The notes under the pieces: model-generated
What the model saw: only the letters and a program-made list of their open reading frames with translations
Database searches by the model: none
What the model was told of the DNA's origin: nothing
Program-made: the position numbers and the translations under genes
Part shown: piece after piece, positions 7,659-15,727 of the stretch
Layout of the letters: each line of letters starts with the position of its first letter
Position numbering within the stretch: position 1 is the stretch's first letter
NCBI GenBank assembly: GCA_965215145.1
Contig: OZ244038.1
Coordinates: 1,860,001-1,924,000, forward strand
Source: G965215145 sp965215145
GTDB lineage: Bacteria; Bacteroidota; Rhodothermia; Rhodothermales; JANQRZ01
Direction: 5' to 3'
Length of the DNA: 64,000 nt

Positions 7659-8903
7659 GTTGCCGCGGCGTGCCTGCTCGCGCTCGATGGCCTCGAAGAG
7701 CGCCTTGAAGTTGCCCTCGCCGAACGTCCGGGCGCCCTTGCGCTGGATGATCTCGTAGAAGATCGTCGGGCGGTCCTGGACGGGCTTGGTGAAGATCTGC
7801 AGGAGGTAGCCGTCGGGGTCGCGGTCGACGAGGATGCCGAGCTTGGCGAGCTCCTCGACAGGCTCGTCGATCTTCCCGACGCGGTCCTGGAGCACCTCGT
7901 AGTAGGTGGTCGGCGTCGAGAGGAACTCGACGCCGCGGGCGCGGAGGGCCTTCACGGTGCGGAGGATGTCGCCCGTGGCGAGGGCGACGTGCTGGACGCC
8001 GGGGCCGCCGTAGAACTCGAGGTACTCGTCGATCTGGCTCTTCCGCTCGCCCTCGGCCGGCTCGTTGATGGGGAATTTGATCCGCTCGTTCCCGTTGCTC
8101 ATCACCTTCGACATCAACGACGAGTACTCCGTCGAGATGTCGTCGTCGGTGAAGTGGAGGATGTTGCGGAAGCCCATCGTGTTCTCGTAATAGGCGACGT
8201 ACTCGTCCATCTCGCCGAGCCAGACGTTCCCGACGCAGTGGTCGACGTACTTGAGGCCCGTGGGCTCGATCTGCCAGTCCTCGTTCTCGAACGGCTCGAA
8301 GCCCGGCATGAAGAGGCCGCCGTAGTCCTTGCGCTCGACGAACGTGTGGATCGTGTCGCCGTAGGTCTCGATGGCGGCGCGGACGATCCGGCCGTGCTCG
8401 TCCTCCAGGACCTCGGGCTCGCGGACGGGGCGGGCGCCGCGGCTCGTCGTCTCGCGGAAGGCGTTCGCCGCGTCGTCCACCCACAGCGCGATGTCCTTCA
8501 CGCCGTCGCCGTGGCGGTGGACGTGCTCGGCCACGGGGCCGTCGGGGCCGAGGGCGCTGGTCAGCACGAACCGGATCTTCCCCTGCTTCAGCAGGTAGCT
8601 CACGCCGTCGCGGTGGCCGGTCTCGGGGCCGCGGTACCCGACGGGCCGGAAGCCAAAGGCGCTGGCGTAGTAGTGCGCCGCCTGCTTCGCGTTGCCGACG
8701 TAGAACTCGACGTAGTCCGTCCCGTTGATGGGGAAGAAGTCGTCGTCCTCGCTCACCTCGGCCGCCTGGTGGACGCCGTCGGTTTCCGCACCGGGCTCGG
8801 TGAGCGTGGCGTCGAGCACGTCGACGGTGGCGTCGGGGTCGGCGTCGCGCTGGGGGCGCTGCCGCCCGAGCGGGTTGCGGGGAGCGGTCATCGGTTCGGC
8901 CAT
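7653..8903 (-). CDS. hppD: 4-hydroxyphenylpyruvate dioxygenase
   Basis: Converts 4-hydroxyphenylpyruvate to homogentisate, the substrate of the neighbouring hmgA product. 416 residues with an N-terminal extension of about 40 residues before the first VOC domain (GTDYVEFYVGNAKQAA). The C-terminal domain keeps the iron ligands: His in KYVDHCVGNVW, His in GVQHVALATGDI, and the C-terminal Glu region GYLLQIFTKP...IFYEIIQRKG. An alternative ATG four codons in (MTAPRN) is possible. Transcription probably starts near the GATATC-centred promoter pair at 9015-9030. Confidence 0.95.
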   Translation of the reverse strand: MAEPMTAPRNPLGRQRPQRDADPDATVDVLDATLTEPGAETDGVHQAAEVSEDDDFFPINGTDYVEFYVGNAKQAAHYYASAFGFRPVGYRGPETGHRDGVSYLLKQGKIRFVLTSALGPDGPVAEHVHRHGDGVKDIALWVDDAANAFRETTSRGARPVREPEVLEDEHGRIVRAAIETYGDTIHTFVERKDYGGLFMPGFEPFENEDWQIEPTGLKYVDHCVGNVWLGEMDEYVAYYENTMGFRNILHFTDDDISTEYSSLMSKVMSNGNERIKFPINEPAEGERKSQIDEYLEFYGGPGVQHVALATGDILRTVKALRARGVEFLSTPTTYYEVLQDRVGKIDEPVEELAKLGILVDRDPDGYLLQIFTKPVQDRPTIFYEIIQRKGARTFGEGNFKALFEAIEREQARRGNL

Positions 8904-9014
8904 CGTCGGTGGGCGTCTGGGTGAGGGAGGACGTTCGGGCGCGAGGCGGCACGGCTCCCCATGAAATGAGCCAGGGGCCGCTCCCGTTCCGAATCCGTCG
9001 GCTGGAAGGTCCCC

Positions 9015-9023
9015 GGTAAGATA
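9015..9023 (-). promoter_or_regulatory. promoter -7-like box TATCTTACC (toward hpd)
   Basis: Minus-strand TATCTTACC, 112 bp upstream of the hpd start; shares two bases with the opposing plus-strand box. Confidence 0.4.
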
Positions 9024-9030
9024 TCTTCGG
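9022..9030 (+). promoter_or_regulatory. promoter -7-like box TATCTTCGG (toward the small ORF and permease)
   Basis: Plus-strand TATCTTCGG, 43 bp upstream of the GTG at 9073, and back to back with the hpd box through a shared GATATC centre. Confidence 0.4.
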
Positions 9031-9040
9031 AAGCGCTTCC
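9029..9040. promoter_or_regulatory. 12-bp palindrome GGAAGCGCTTCC (putative operator)
   Basis: Perfect palindrome overlapping the end of the plus-strand box. The same 12 bp occur upstream of gdhA at 28027-28038. The shape resembles LacI-family operators; the regulator is not in this window. Confidence 0.5.
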
Positions 9041-9043
9041 AAA

Positions 9044-9071
9044 ATAACCGTCCCGCGATAACCGTCCCGCC
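9044..9071. repeat. 14-bp direct repeat, two copies
   Basis: ATAACCGTCCCGC followed by one base (G, then C), repeated twice without gap immediately before the GTG at 9073. The unit length again equals two heptamers. Confidence 0.65.
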
Positions 9072-9072
9072 C

Positions 9073-9291
9073 GTGCCCCAGTTCGAACTCGACGGCGTCG
9101 GCCCCGCCCGGACGAGCGGGCTGCGCCGCGCCCGCGACGCCGAGGACGCCGTCCGCCGCGCCGTCGGCGTCGGGGTCGCCGCCGTGGTCGAGGCGGAGGA
9201 GGACGTGCAGGGGTGGCGTACGGTGCAGATCGGCGGCGAGCCGGCGGGCCGCGTCCGCGTGCATCAGCGGATGCGATTCCGCAGGGACTGA
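9073..9291 (+). CDS. small hypothetical protein
   Basis: 72 residues from GTG. Nearly all third codon positions are G or C, as in neighbouring genes, and the product is a soluble, Asp/Glu/Arg/Val-rich chain with no hydrophobic segment (FELDGVGPARTSGLRRARDA at the start, GWRTVQIGGEPAGRVRVHQR near the end). It follows a promoter-like box and a palindromic operator and precedes the permease by 83 bp on the same strand, so the two may be cotranscribed. No family recognised. It could be a chance frame, though codon use argues for coding. Confidence 0.5.
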   Translation: MPQFELDGVGPARTSGLRRARDAEDAVRRAVGVGVAAVVEAEEDVQGWRTVQIGGEPAGRVRVHQRMRFRRD

Positions 9292-9374
9292 CCCGCAGGA
9301 TGGAGGCGGGCTGGAGATCGCGGGGAGCCTCAACGGGCGGAGGGGGTAGAGGGGCCCTCACCCACCCGCTGCGC

Positions 9375-11516
9375 ATGCCGTCACCCCTCGGGGCCGGGCG
9401 TCTGAAGAAGGACCTCACCCTCTTCGACGTCTACGCCATCAGCACCGGAGCCATGTTCAGCTCCGGCTTCTTCCTCCTGCCGGGGCTCGCCGCCGCGAAG
9501 GCCGGCCCGGCCGTCGTCCTGGCCTACCTCCTCGCCGGCGTCCTCATCCTCCCCGCGATGGTGAGCCAGGCCGAGCTCGCCACCGCGATGCCGCGCGCGG
9601 GCGGGGCGTACTACTTCCTCGACCGCAGCCTCGGCCCGATGGTCGGGACGGTGGGCGGGCTGGGGACGTTCCTCGCGCTCACGCTCAAGAGCGCCTTCGC
9701 GCTGATCGGGATGGGCGCCTACCTCGCCTTCTTCGTCGAGGTCCCCATCAAGCCGCTGGCTGTGGGGCTGACGGTGGCGTTCATGGTGCTCAACGTCGTC
9801 GGGGCGAAGGAGACGACGGGGCTCCAGCGGGTCCTCGTGGCCGTGCTCCTGGCGGTGCTGGCGTACTTCGTCGTGCAGGGCGTCGCCGAGGTGATCGGGT
9901 CCTGGGGCGAGCCGACGACGCGGGCGCAGTTCCGGCCGTTCCTGCCGTTCGGGTTCGAGGGGCTCTTGGGGACGGTCGGGTTCGTGTTCGTCTCCTACGC
10001 CGGGCTGACGAAGGTGGCGTCGGTCGCCGAGGAGGTGCAGGACCCCGACCGCAACATCCCCCTCGGGATGTTCCTCTCGCTGCTGACGGCCACGGCGGTC
10101 TACGTCGTCGGCGTCTTCATCATGGTCGCCGTGCTCGACGCCGCCGAGTTCCGGAGCGACCTCACGCCGGTGGCGACGGCGGGGGCGGAGTTTTTCCGGT
10201 GGCTCCCCGAGCCGTGGGGGCTCGTCCTCATCGTCGCCGCCGCCACGGCCGCGTTCGCCTCGACAGGCAACGCCGGCCTCCTCTCGGCCTCGCGCTACCC
10301 GATGGCGATGGCGCGCGACCGCCTGCTCCCGGACGGCCTCGCCCACCTCGGCCGCTTCCGCACGCCGACGCGGTCCATCCTCCTCACGGCGGCCCTCATG
10401 ATCGTGTGCATCCTGGTCTTCGACGAGGAGGGCATCGCGAAGCTGGCGAGCGCCTTCCAGCTCTTCATCTTCCTCCTCATCAACCTCGCGGTGATCGTGA
10501 TGCGGGAGAGCCGGATCACGTCCTACGACCCCGGCTACCGCTCGCCGTTCTACCCGTGGACGCAGCTCGCCGGCATCCTCATCCCCATCGTGCTGATCGG
10601 GTACATGGGGTGGCTGGCGGTGGCGTTCACGCTGGGGATGGTCGCGCTCTGCCTCGTGTGGTTCCACACCTATGCGCGCGGCCGGGTCACCCGCGACGGC
10701 GCCATCTACCACTGGTTCGAGCGGCTCGGGCGGCGGCGCTTCGAGGGGCTCGACACGGAGCTCCGGACGATCCTGAAGGAGAAGGGGCTCCGCGAGGAGG
10801 ACCCCTTCGAGGAGGTCGTCGCGCGGTCGAACGTGGTGGACCTCCCGGCGGGCGTCCCGTTCGAGGACGCCGTCGAGCAGGCCGCCCGCCTCCTCGCCGA
10901 CCGGCTCCCGATGACGGCCGCCGAGACCGCCGAGGCGTTCCGCCGGGGGACCCGCGTCGGCGCGACGCCGGTGACGCACGGGATCGCGCTGCCGCACCTC
11001 CAGATCGCCGGGCTCCCGAAGCCGGAGCTCGTGCTCGTCCGCTCGCGCGCGGGTCTCCCGATTCCCGTGGCAGAGGACGCGGTGGGGGAGGGCGAGGCGG
11101 TGGCCTACGCGCTGTTCTTCCTCGCCAGCCCGAAGGAGCAGCCGCGCCAGCACCTCCGCATCCTCGCTCAGATCGCCGGCCGCGCCGACGAGGAGCACTT
11201 CCTCGACGAGTGGCGCGCGGCGGCCGACGAGGAGGACCTGAAGGCGATCCTCCTCCGCGACCAGCGGTTCCTCTCGCTCGAGGTCGCCCCCGAGGGCCCG
11301 ACGGCGGCGCTGGCCGGGCGGGCCCTCCGCGACGCGGGCTGGCCCGAGGGCTGCCTCGTCGCCCTCATCCGTCGCGGCAGCGAGACCGTCATCCCGAGCG
11401 GCGCCACGGTCCTCCACCCCGGCGACCGGCTGACCGTGATCGGGAGCCAGCGCGGCATCAGCGCGCTCCGGGCCGAGTACGGGCAGGCCGCGCGGGAGAC
11501 GACGTTGGAGGGGTAG
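9375..11516 (+). CDS. APC-family amino-acid permease with C-terminal EIIA-like and TrkA-C-like domains
   Basis: 713 residues. Residues 1-430 hold about 12 membrane helices of the amino acid-polyamine-organocation family, with the unwound first helix GAMFSSGFFLLPG and the second-helix region ELATAMPRAGGAYYFLDR. After a cytosolic linker, about residues 490-620 resemble a fructose/mannitol-type PTS EIIA domain, including a possible phospho-His in HGIALPHLQ. The last 80 residues (LIRRGSETVIPSGATVLHPG, DRLTVIGSQ) resemble a TrkA-C/RCK-C ligand-binding domain. Likely imports an amino acid under metabolic control; its place between tyrosine and histidine catabolism fits. An ATG at 9300 is possible but starts in poorly coding DNA. 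Confidence 0.85.
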   Translation: MPSPLGAGRLKKDLTLFDVYAISTGAMFSSGFFLLPGLAAAKAGPAVVLAYLLAGVLILPAMVSQAELATAMPRAGGAYYFLDRSLGPMVGTVGGLGTFLALTLKSAFALIGMGAYLAFFVEVPIKPLAVGLTVAFMVLNVVGAKETTGLQRVLVAVLLAVLAYFVVQGVAEVIGSWGEPTTRAQFRPFLPFGFEGLLGTVGFVFVSYAGLTKVASVAEEVQDPDRNIPLGMFLSLLTATAVYVVGVFIMVAVLDAAEFRSDLTPVATAGAEFFRWLPEPWGLVLIVAAATAAFASTGNAGLLSASRYPMAMARDRLLPDGLAHLGRFRTPTRSILLTAALMIVCILVFDEEGIAKLASAFQLFIFLLINLAVIVMRESRITSYDPGYRSPFYPWTQLAGILIPIVLIGYMGWLAVAFTLGMVALCLVWFHTYARGRVTRDGAIYHWFERLGRRRFEGLDTELRTILKEKGLREEDPFEEVVARSNVVDLPAGVPFEDAVEQAARLLADRLPMTAAETAEAFRRGTRVGATPVTHGIALPHLQIAGLPKPELVLVRSRAGLPIPVAEDAVGEGEAVAYALFFLASPKEQPRQHLRILAQIAGRADEEHFLDEWRAAADEEDLKAILLRDQRFLSLEVAPEGPTAALAGRALRDAGWPEGCLVALIRRGSETVIPSGATVLHPGDRLTVIGSQRGISALRAEYGQAARETTLEG

Positions 11517-11587
11517 CCGCCCACCGCGTACGCGGGCTGAATCTGTTATTGCAAGACAAGGAGATTGCGGGGTCGGAGGGGGGCGCG

Positions 11588-11596
11588 TAGCTTCGG
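11588..11596 (+). promoter_or_regulatory. promoter -7-like box TAGCTTCGG (hutU)
   Basis: TAGCTTCGG 28 bp upstream of the hutU ATG, with a TTG at 11565-11567, 20 bp before it, in the range expected of a -33 element. Confidence 0.45.
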
Positions 11597-11624
11597 CGCG
11601 TTCCCGCAGCCCGATCCCGCACCG

Positions 11625-13286
11625 ATGGAAACCGCCGTCACCGTCCAGGCCCCCACGGGCACCGCGCTCTCCTGCAAGGGCTGGCACCAGGAGGCCGCCC
11701 TCCGGATGCTGATGAACAACCTCGACCCCGCCGTCGCCGAGCGGCCCGAGGACCTCGTCGTCTACGGCGGCAGCGGCAAGGCCGCGCGCGACTGGCCGAG
11801 CTTCCACCGGATCGTCGAGACGCTCCGGCGGCTGGAGGACGACGAGACCCTGCTCGTCCAGAGCGGCAAGCCCGTCGGCGTCTTCCGCACCCATGAGGAG
11901 GCCCCCCGCGTGCTCATCGCCAACAGCCACCTCGTCCCGCGCTGGGCCACCTGGGAGGAGTTCCGCCGCCTCGAAGCGATGGGCCTCACGATGTACGGCC
12001 AGATGACGGCCGGGAGCTGGATCTACATCGGCACGCAGGGCATCCTCCAGGGGACCTACGAGACGTTCGCCGAGTGCGCGCGCCAGCACTTCGGCGGCAC
12101 CCTCGCGGGCCGACTCGTGGTGACGGCCGGGCTCGGGGGGATGGGCGGCGCGCAGCCGCTGGCCGCGACGATGAACGGCGCCGCCTTCCTCGGCGTCGAG
12201 ATCGACCCGACCCGGATCCAGCGCCGCGTCGAGACCGGCTACTGCGACCGGATGGAGACCGACCTCGACACGGCCCTCTCGCTGCTGCACGACGCGAAGG
12301 AGAGCGGGGAGGCCCTGTCGGTCGGGCTCGTGGGGAACGTGGCCGAGGTGCTCCCGGAGCTCGTCCTCCGCGGCATCACCCCGGACGTGGTGACGGACCA
12401 GACGAGCGCGCACGACCTCCGCGTCGGCTACCTCCCCGCCGGCTACGACCTCCACGCCGCCGACGCCTTCCGCGAGCGCGACCCCGAGGGCTACGAGGCC
12501 GCCGTGCTCGACTCGATGCAGGCCCACGTCCAGGCCATGCTCGATCTACAAAAAGCCGGCGCCGTCGTGTTCGACTACGGCAACAACCTCCGCGGGCAGG
12601 TCGCCGACCGGCGGGGGATGACCGAGGCGTTCGAGATCGGCGGGTTCGTGCCGCTGTTCATCCGGCCGCTGTTCTGCCAGGGGAGCGGGCCGTTCCGCTG
12701 GGCCGCGCTGTCGGGGAACCCGCAGGACATCGCCGCCACCGACGACGCCGTGCTGGAGGCGTTCCCCGAGAAGGAGGCCCTCCGGCGGTGGATCGAGAAG
12801 GCCCGCGAGCGGGTCCACTTCCAGGGCCTCCCGGCGCGGATCTGCTGGCTCGAGTACGGCGAGCGCGCCGAGATGGGAGAGCGGTTTAACTGGCTCGTCG
12901 AGACCGGCCGCGTCGAGGCGCCCCTCGTGATCGGCCGCGACCACCTCGACACCGGGAGCGTTGCGAGCCCCAACCGCGAGACCGAGGGGATGGCCGACGG
13001 CTCCGACGCCGTCGCCGACTGGCCGCTCCTGAACGCGCTCTTGAACACCGCCTGCGGGGCGAGCTGGGTCAGCCTGCACCACGGCGGCGGCGTCGGCATC
13101 GGGTACTCGGTCCACAGCGGCATGGTCTGCGTCGCCGACGGCACCGAGCAGGCCAGGCGCCGCCTCCGCCGCGTCCTCACCGCCGACCCCGGCACCGGCG
13201 TCATGCGCCACGCCGACGCCGGCTACGACCTCGCCGTCGAGACCGCCCATGAGCGCGGCGTGGACCTCCCCATGATCACCGGCTGA
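11625..13286 (+). CDS. hutU: urocanate hydratase
   Basis: Second step of histidine degradation: urocanate plus water to imidazolone propionate, using tightly bound NAD+. 553 residues, family-typical. Visible motifs: GSGKAARDW, YGQMTAGSWIYIGTQGI, the NAD-binding GLGGMGGAQPLA, RGQVADRRGMTEAFEIGGFV, and LPARICWLEYGER, which contains the catalytic Cys. The C-terminus reads ADAGYDLAVETAHERGVDLP and ends at 13286; a diverged second copy of this end occurs at 14246-14326 beyond an inserted segment. First gene of the hut cluster, with its own promoter-like box. Confidence 0.97.
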   Translation: METAVTVQAPTGTALSCKGWHQEAALRMLMNNLDPAVAERPEDLVVYGGSGKAARDWPSFHRIVETLRRLEDDETLLVQSGKPVGVFRTHEEAPRVLIANSHLVPRWATWEEFRRLEAMGLTMYGQMTAGSWIYIGTQGILQGTYETFAECARQHFGGTLAGRLVVTAGLGGMGGAQPLAATMNGAAFLGVEIDPTRIQRRVETGYCDRMETDLDTALSLLHDAKESGEALSVGLVGNVAEVLPELVLRGITPDVVTDQTSAHDLRVGYLPAGYDLHAADAFRERDPEGYEAAVLDSMQAHVQAMLDLQKAGAVVFDYGNNLRGQVADRRGMTEAFEIGGFVPLFIRPLFCQGSGPFRWAALSGNPQDIAATDDAVLEAFPEKEALRRWIEKARERVHFQGLPARICWLEYGERAEMGERFNWLVETGRVEAPLVIGRDHLDTGSVASPNRETEGMADGSDAVADWPLLNALLNTACGASWVSLHHGGGVGIGYSVHSGMVCVADGTEQARRRLRRVLTADPGTGVMRHADAGYDLAVETAHERGVDLPMITG

Positions 13287-13289
13287 CGG

Positions 13290-13564
13290 ATGCTGTCGAA
13301 CCTGAACCAGCGCCAGCGCTTGATTTTGGCCGTAGCTCTGCTTGCGCTTGCAGGGATACTTCTCTTTCCGCTTTGAAAAGGACCTGGCAATCCATCGAGA
13401 CAGAGAGCCCAGATGGGTATGATGAGCTCGTGTTTTCTCCACCAGAGTCGATCTCTGGCAGCAGAGTGGAGATCGACGCGCGCCGTCTTGGAGTACAGGT
13501 GCTGATGTTGGCCTCTGCGACAGCGGGGCTGCTTCTGCTTGCCCGGTCGAAGTCCGATCCGTGA
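13290..13564 (+). pseudogene. frameshifted small two-helix membrane protein gene
   Basis: Two overlapping frames. 13290-13376 encodes 28 residues ending in a membrane helix (LILAVALLALAGILLFPL). 13373-13564 continues in the -1 frame from a TTG that overlaps the stop, encoding 63 residues (FSPPE motif, VEIDARRLGVQVLM, then a second helix). Together they make one protein of about 90 residues with the layout of a common small two-helix protein (helix, FPP-like turn, FSPP, IDxxRL, helix), so a one-base loss near 13373 is likely. Alternatively the two frames are translated separately by coupling. G+C is clearly lower than in hutU. Confidence 0.55.
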
Positions 13565-13607
13565 TACCGCGCTGTTGAACCTAGTTCCCTCTCTACCCAC
13601 CACGAAG

Positions 13608-13892
13608 ATGGACCGAACGCTTGAAACCCACCGAGAGGAGATCCGCCACATCGCTGAACGGCACGGCGCGCGGAACGTCCGCGTCTTCGGGTCGATGGCG
13701 CGGGATGAAGCTGGCATTGACAGCGACGTGGACCTTCTCATTGAGGCAGGGCCGGAGACGAGCCCGTGGTTCCCGGCCGATCTCGTCCTCGACCTCGAAG
13801 CCCTCCTTGCCCGCCGGGTTGAGGTCGCGACCGAGCGCGCGCTTCATCCGAGCCTTCGGGGGGAGGTGCTTCAGGAGGCTCGGCCTGTATGA
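13608..13892 (+). CDS. mntA: MntA-type nucleotidyltransferase antitoxin
   Basis: 94 residues. The minimal nucleotidyltransferase motif GSX10DXD is intact (GSMARDEAGIDSDVDL), followed by a second acidic region (DLEALLARRVEVATERAL). In HepT-MntA (type VII) systems this protein AMPylates a Tyr of the HEPN toxin and silences it. The stop overlaps the start of the HEPN gene by 4 bp (ATGA), the usual order and coupling of such pairs. Base composition is lower in G+C than flanking hut genes, in keeping with acquired DNA. Confidence 0.85.
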   Translation: MDRTLETHREEIRHIAERHGARNVRVFGSMARDEAGIDSDVDLLIEAGPETSPWFPADLVLDLEALLARRVEVATERALHPSLRGEVLQEARPV

Positions 13893-14227
13893 GCCGGGGT
13901 CTGCCGTACCCCCTGCACATCGCCGAGTGTATCCGCCGCGTCGAAGTCAATACGGCGGAGGAGCGCGAGGCGTTCTTCGACCCCCATACCTTGCAGGATG
14001 CCGTGCTCCGGAAGCTCCAGACCCTCTCCGAAGCGACCCAGCGGCTCTCCGCGTCCGCGAAGGCCGCTCATCCAAAGATCCCGTGGCGCGAGATCGCGGG
14101 GTTCCGCAACGTGATCGTGCATAACTATCTTGGGATCGACCTGGAGGAGGTAGGGCGAGTCGTGCAACGGGACGTGCCGGAACTGAAGCGGGCCGTAGAC
14201 GCTCTGCTCCGCGAGGCCGGGCGTTAA
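13889..14227 (+). CDS. hepT: HepT-type HEPN ribonuclease toxin
   Basis: 112 residues, all-helical, with the HEPN catalytic signature RX4HXY (RNVIVHNY, about residues 72-79). HepT toxins cleave RNA or tRNA ends and arrest growth; the Tyr of the motif is the site AMPylated by MntA. Translation is coupled to mntA by an ATGA overlap. The gene ends 19 bp before a second copy of the hutU 3' end, so the pair is part of an insert in the hut operon. Length and motif are normal, so the toxin is probably functional. Confidence 0.88.
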   Translation: MSRGLPYPLHIAECIRRVEVNTAEEREAFFDPHTLQDAVLRKLQTLSEATQRLSASAKAAHPKIPWREIAGFRNVIVHNYLGIDLEEVGRVVQRDVPELKRAVDALLREAGR

Positions 14228-14245
14228 ACCAAACCCTGCCTTCGC

Positions 14246-14326
14246 ACCGACGCCGGCTACGGCCTCGCCGTCGAGGCGGCGAAGGAGCGTGGCGTCGACC
14301 TCCCGATGACCACTGACGAGTCCTAA
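14246..14326 (+). pseudogene. diverged second copy of the hutU 3' end
   Basis: Reads TDAGYGLAVEAAKERGVDLP and a few more residues to TAA at 14324-14326. It matches the last codons of hutU (ADAGYDLAVETAHERGVDLP); I count about 59 of 72 bases identical. No start or upstream hutU sequence is present. It is separated from the intact hutU end by the 13290-14227 insert and lies 3 bp before the next gene, so it may mark the original end of hutU or a recombination scar. Confidence 0.75.
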
Positions 14327-14329
14327 CTG

Positions 14330-15685
14330 ATGCCCCGACCTCTGCTGCTCTTCCTGCTCGCCCTGCTCCTCCCGGCTGCCCACGCGCAGCCGGCGGCGGA
14401 CCTCCCCGAGGCCGTCGTCTCGAACGTGCAGGCGCGGGTGGACGCGGGGGAGAACGAGGGCGTGGTCGTCGCCGTCGTGGACGAGGAGGGCGCGCGCACC
14501 TTCAGCTTAGGTCGGCGCTCGGCTGAGCGCCCCGAGGCGCCGGACGCCCGGACCGTCTTCGAGATCGGCTCGGTGACGAAGGTGTTCAACGCGATCCTCC
14601 TTGCTGAGATGGCGGCGCGCGGGGAGGTCGCGCTGGGCGACCCCATCGCGGGCTACCTCCCCGACTCCGTCCAGACCTCGTTCGGCGACCGGGTCACGCT
14701 GGAGCACCTCGCGACGCACACCTCGGGCCTCCCGCGCCTGCCGTCGAACTTCGCCGCGACCGTCACCGACCCCGCCAACCCCTACGCCGACTACACCGTC
14801 GAGGACCTCTACGCCTTCCTCGCCAGCCACGAGCTTGAACGCGAGCCGGGGGCGGAGGCGGCGTACTCGAACCTCGGGGCGGGCCTCCTCGGGCACCTCC
14901 TCGCCCGCCACGTGGGGATGAACTACGGGGCGCTCCTGCACGAGCGCGTCCTCGATCCCCTCGGCCTAGACGATACGGTGATCGCGCTCTCAGACGGGCA
15001 ACGGGAGCGACTGGCGCCGGGCCACAGCGAGGGTCGCGGGACGGCGAGTTGGGACTTCCCGACCCTCGCCGGCGCCGGCGCCCTTCGCTCGACCGCCGAC
15101 GACATGCTCCGCTTTCTCGCCGCCAACCTCGGCCTCGTGGAGACCCCGCTCGAAGGGGTGATGCAGACGACCCACGCCCGGCGCGGAGGGATAGCCGGTG
15201 ACAGCCTCAGCGCAGGGCTAGGGTGGATGATCCGGGAAGCCGACGGCGGCGAGCTCGTCTGGCACAACGGCGGCACCGGCGGCTACCGCAGCTTCGTCGG
15301 GTTCGACCCCGAGGCCCGGCGCGGCGTCGTCGTGCTGACGAACTCCGACCGGGGGCTGGACGACGTAGGCTTCCACCTCCTCGACCCTGCGATCCCGCTC
15401 GAAACGCCCCGCGCAACGGCCGACGTGGCGCCGGAGGTGCTGGAGCGGTACGTCGGGCAGTACCAGCTCGCGCCGGGCTTCTTCATCACCGTGACGCTCG
15501 ACGGCGGCCGGCTCTACGGGCAGGCGACGGGGCAGCAGGCGTTCCGGCTCTACCCTGCGTCCGAGACCGAGTTCTTCTTGAAGGCCGTCGAGGCCGAGGT
15601 GACGTTCACCGTGGAGGACGGGGAGGTGCGGGGGCTCGTGCTTCACCAGGGCGGGCGCGATATGCCCGGCCAGAAGGTCGAATAA
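14330..15685 (+). CDS. exported serine hydrolase, beta-lactamase (class C / AmpC-like) family
   Basis: 451 residues with a signal peptide (cleavage after about AAHA, residue 19). Catalytic motifs of the class C/D-peptidase fold: SVTK (SxxK, near residue 80), YSN (YxN) and HNGGTGGY (HxG in place of KTG). The C-terminal 110 residues after FHLLDP form a small beta domain like DUF3471. Such enzymes hydrolyse peptides or esters in the periplasm; true antibiotic resistance is not implied. It lies between hutU and hutH on the same strand, 3 bp after the hutU remnant, so it may be cotranscribed with the hut genes. Confidence 0.85.
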   Translation: MPRPLLLFLLALLLPAAHAQPAADLPEAVVSNVQARVDAGENEGVVVAVVDEEGARTFSLGRRSAERPEAPDARTVFEIGSVTKVFNAILLAEMAARGEVALGDPIAGYLPDSVQTSFGDRVTLEHLATHTSGLPRLPSNFAATVTDPANPYADYTVEDLYAFLASHELEREPGAEAAYSNLGAGLLGHLLARHVGMNYGALLHERVLDPLGLDDTVIALSDGQRERLAPGHSEGRGTASWDFPTLAGAGALRSTADDMLRFLAANLGLVETPLEGVMQTTHARRGGIAGDSLSAGLGWMIREADGGELVWHNGGTGGYRSFVGFDPEARRGVVVLTNSDRGLDDVGFHLLDPAIPLETPRATADVAPEVLERYVGQYQLAPGFFITVTLDGGRLYGQATGQQAFRLYPASETEFFLKAVEAEVTFTVEDGEVRGLVLHQGGRDMPGQKVE

Positions 15686-15727
15686 GGGCTGCTGGGTGAC
15701 TGGAAAGCTTCTACCATCCCGACTCCA

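Noticed and set aside
9381..12527. Very long antisense open frame opposite the permease and hutU
   Set aside because: High G+C leaves few stops on the opposite strand; the translation is Arg/His/Pro/Glu-rich low complexity, and both sense genes have clear family motifs.
14330..15685. Antibiotic resistance beta-lactamase
   Set aside because: HxG replaces KTG and a DUF3471-like tail is present, as in general serine hydrolases; sequence alone does not support resistance.
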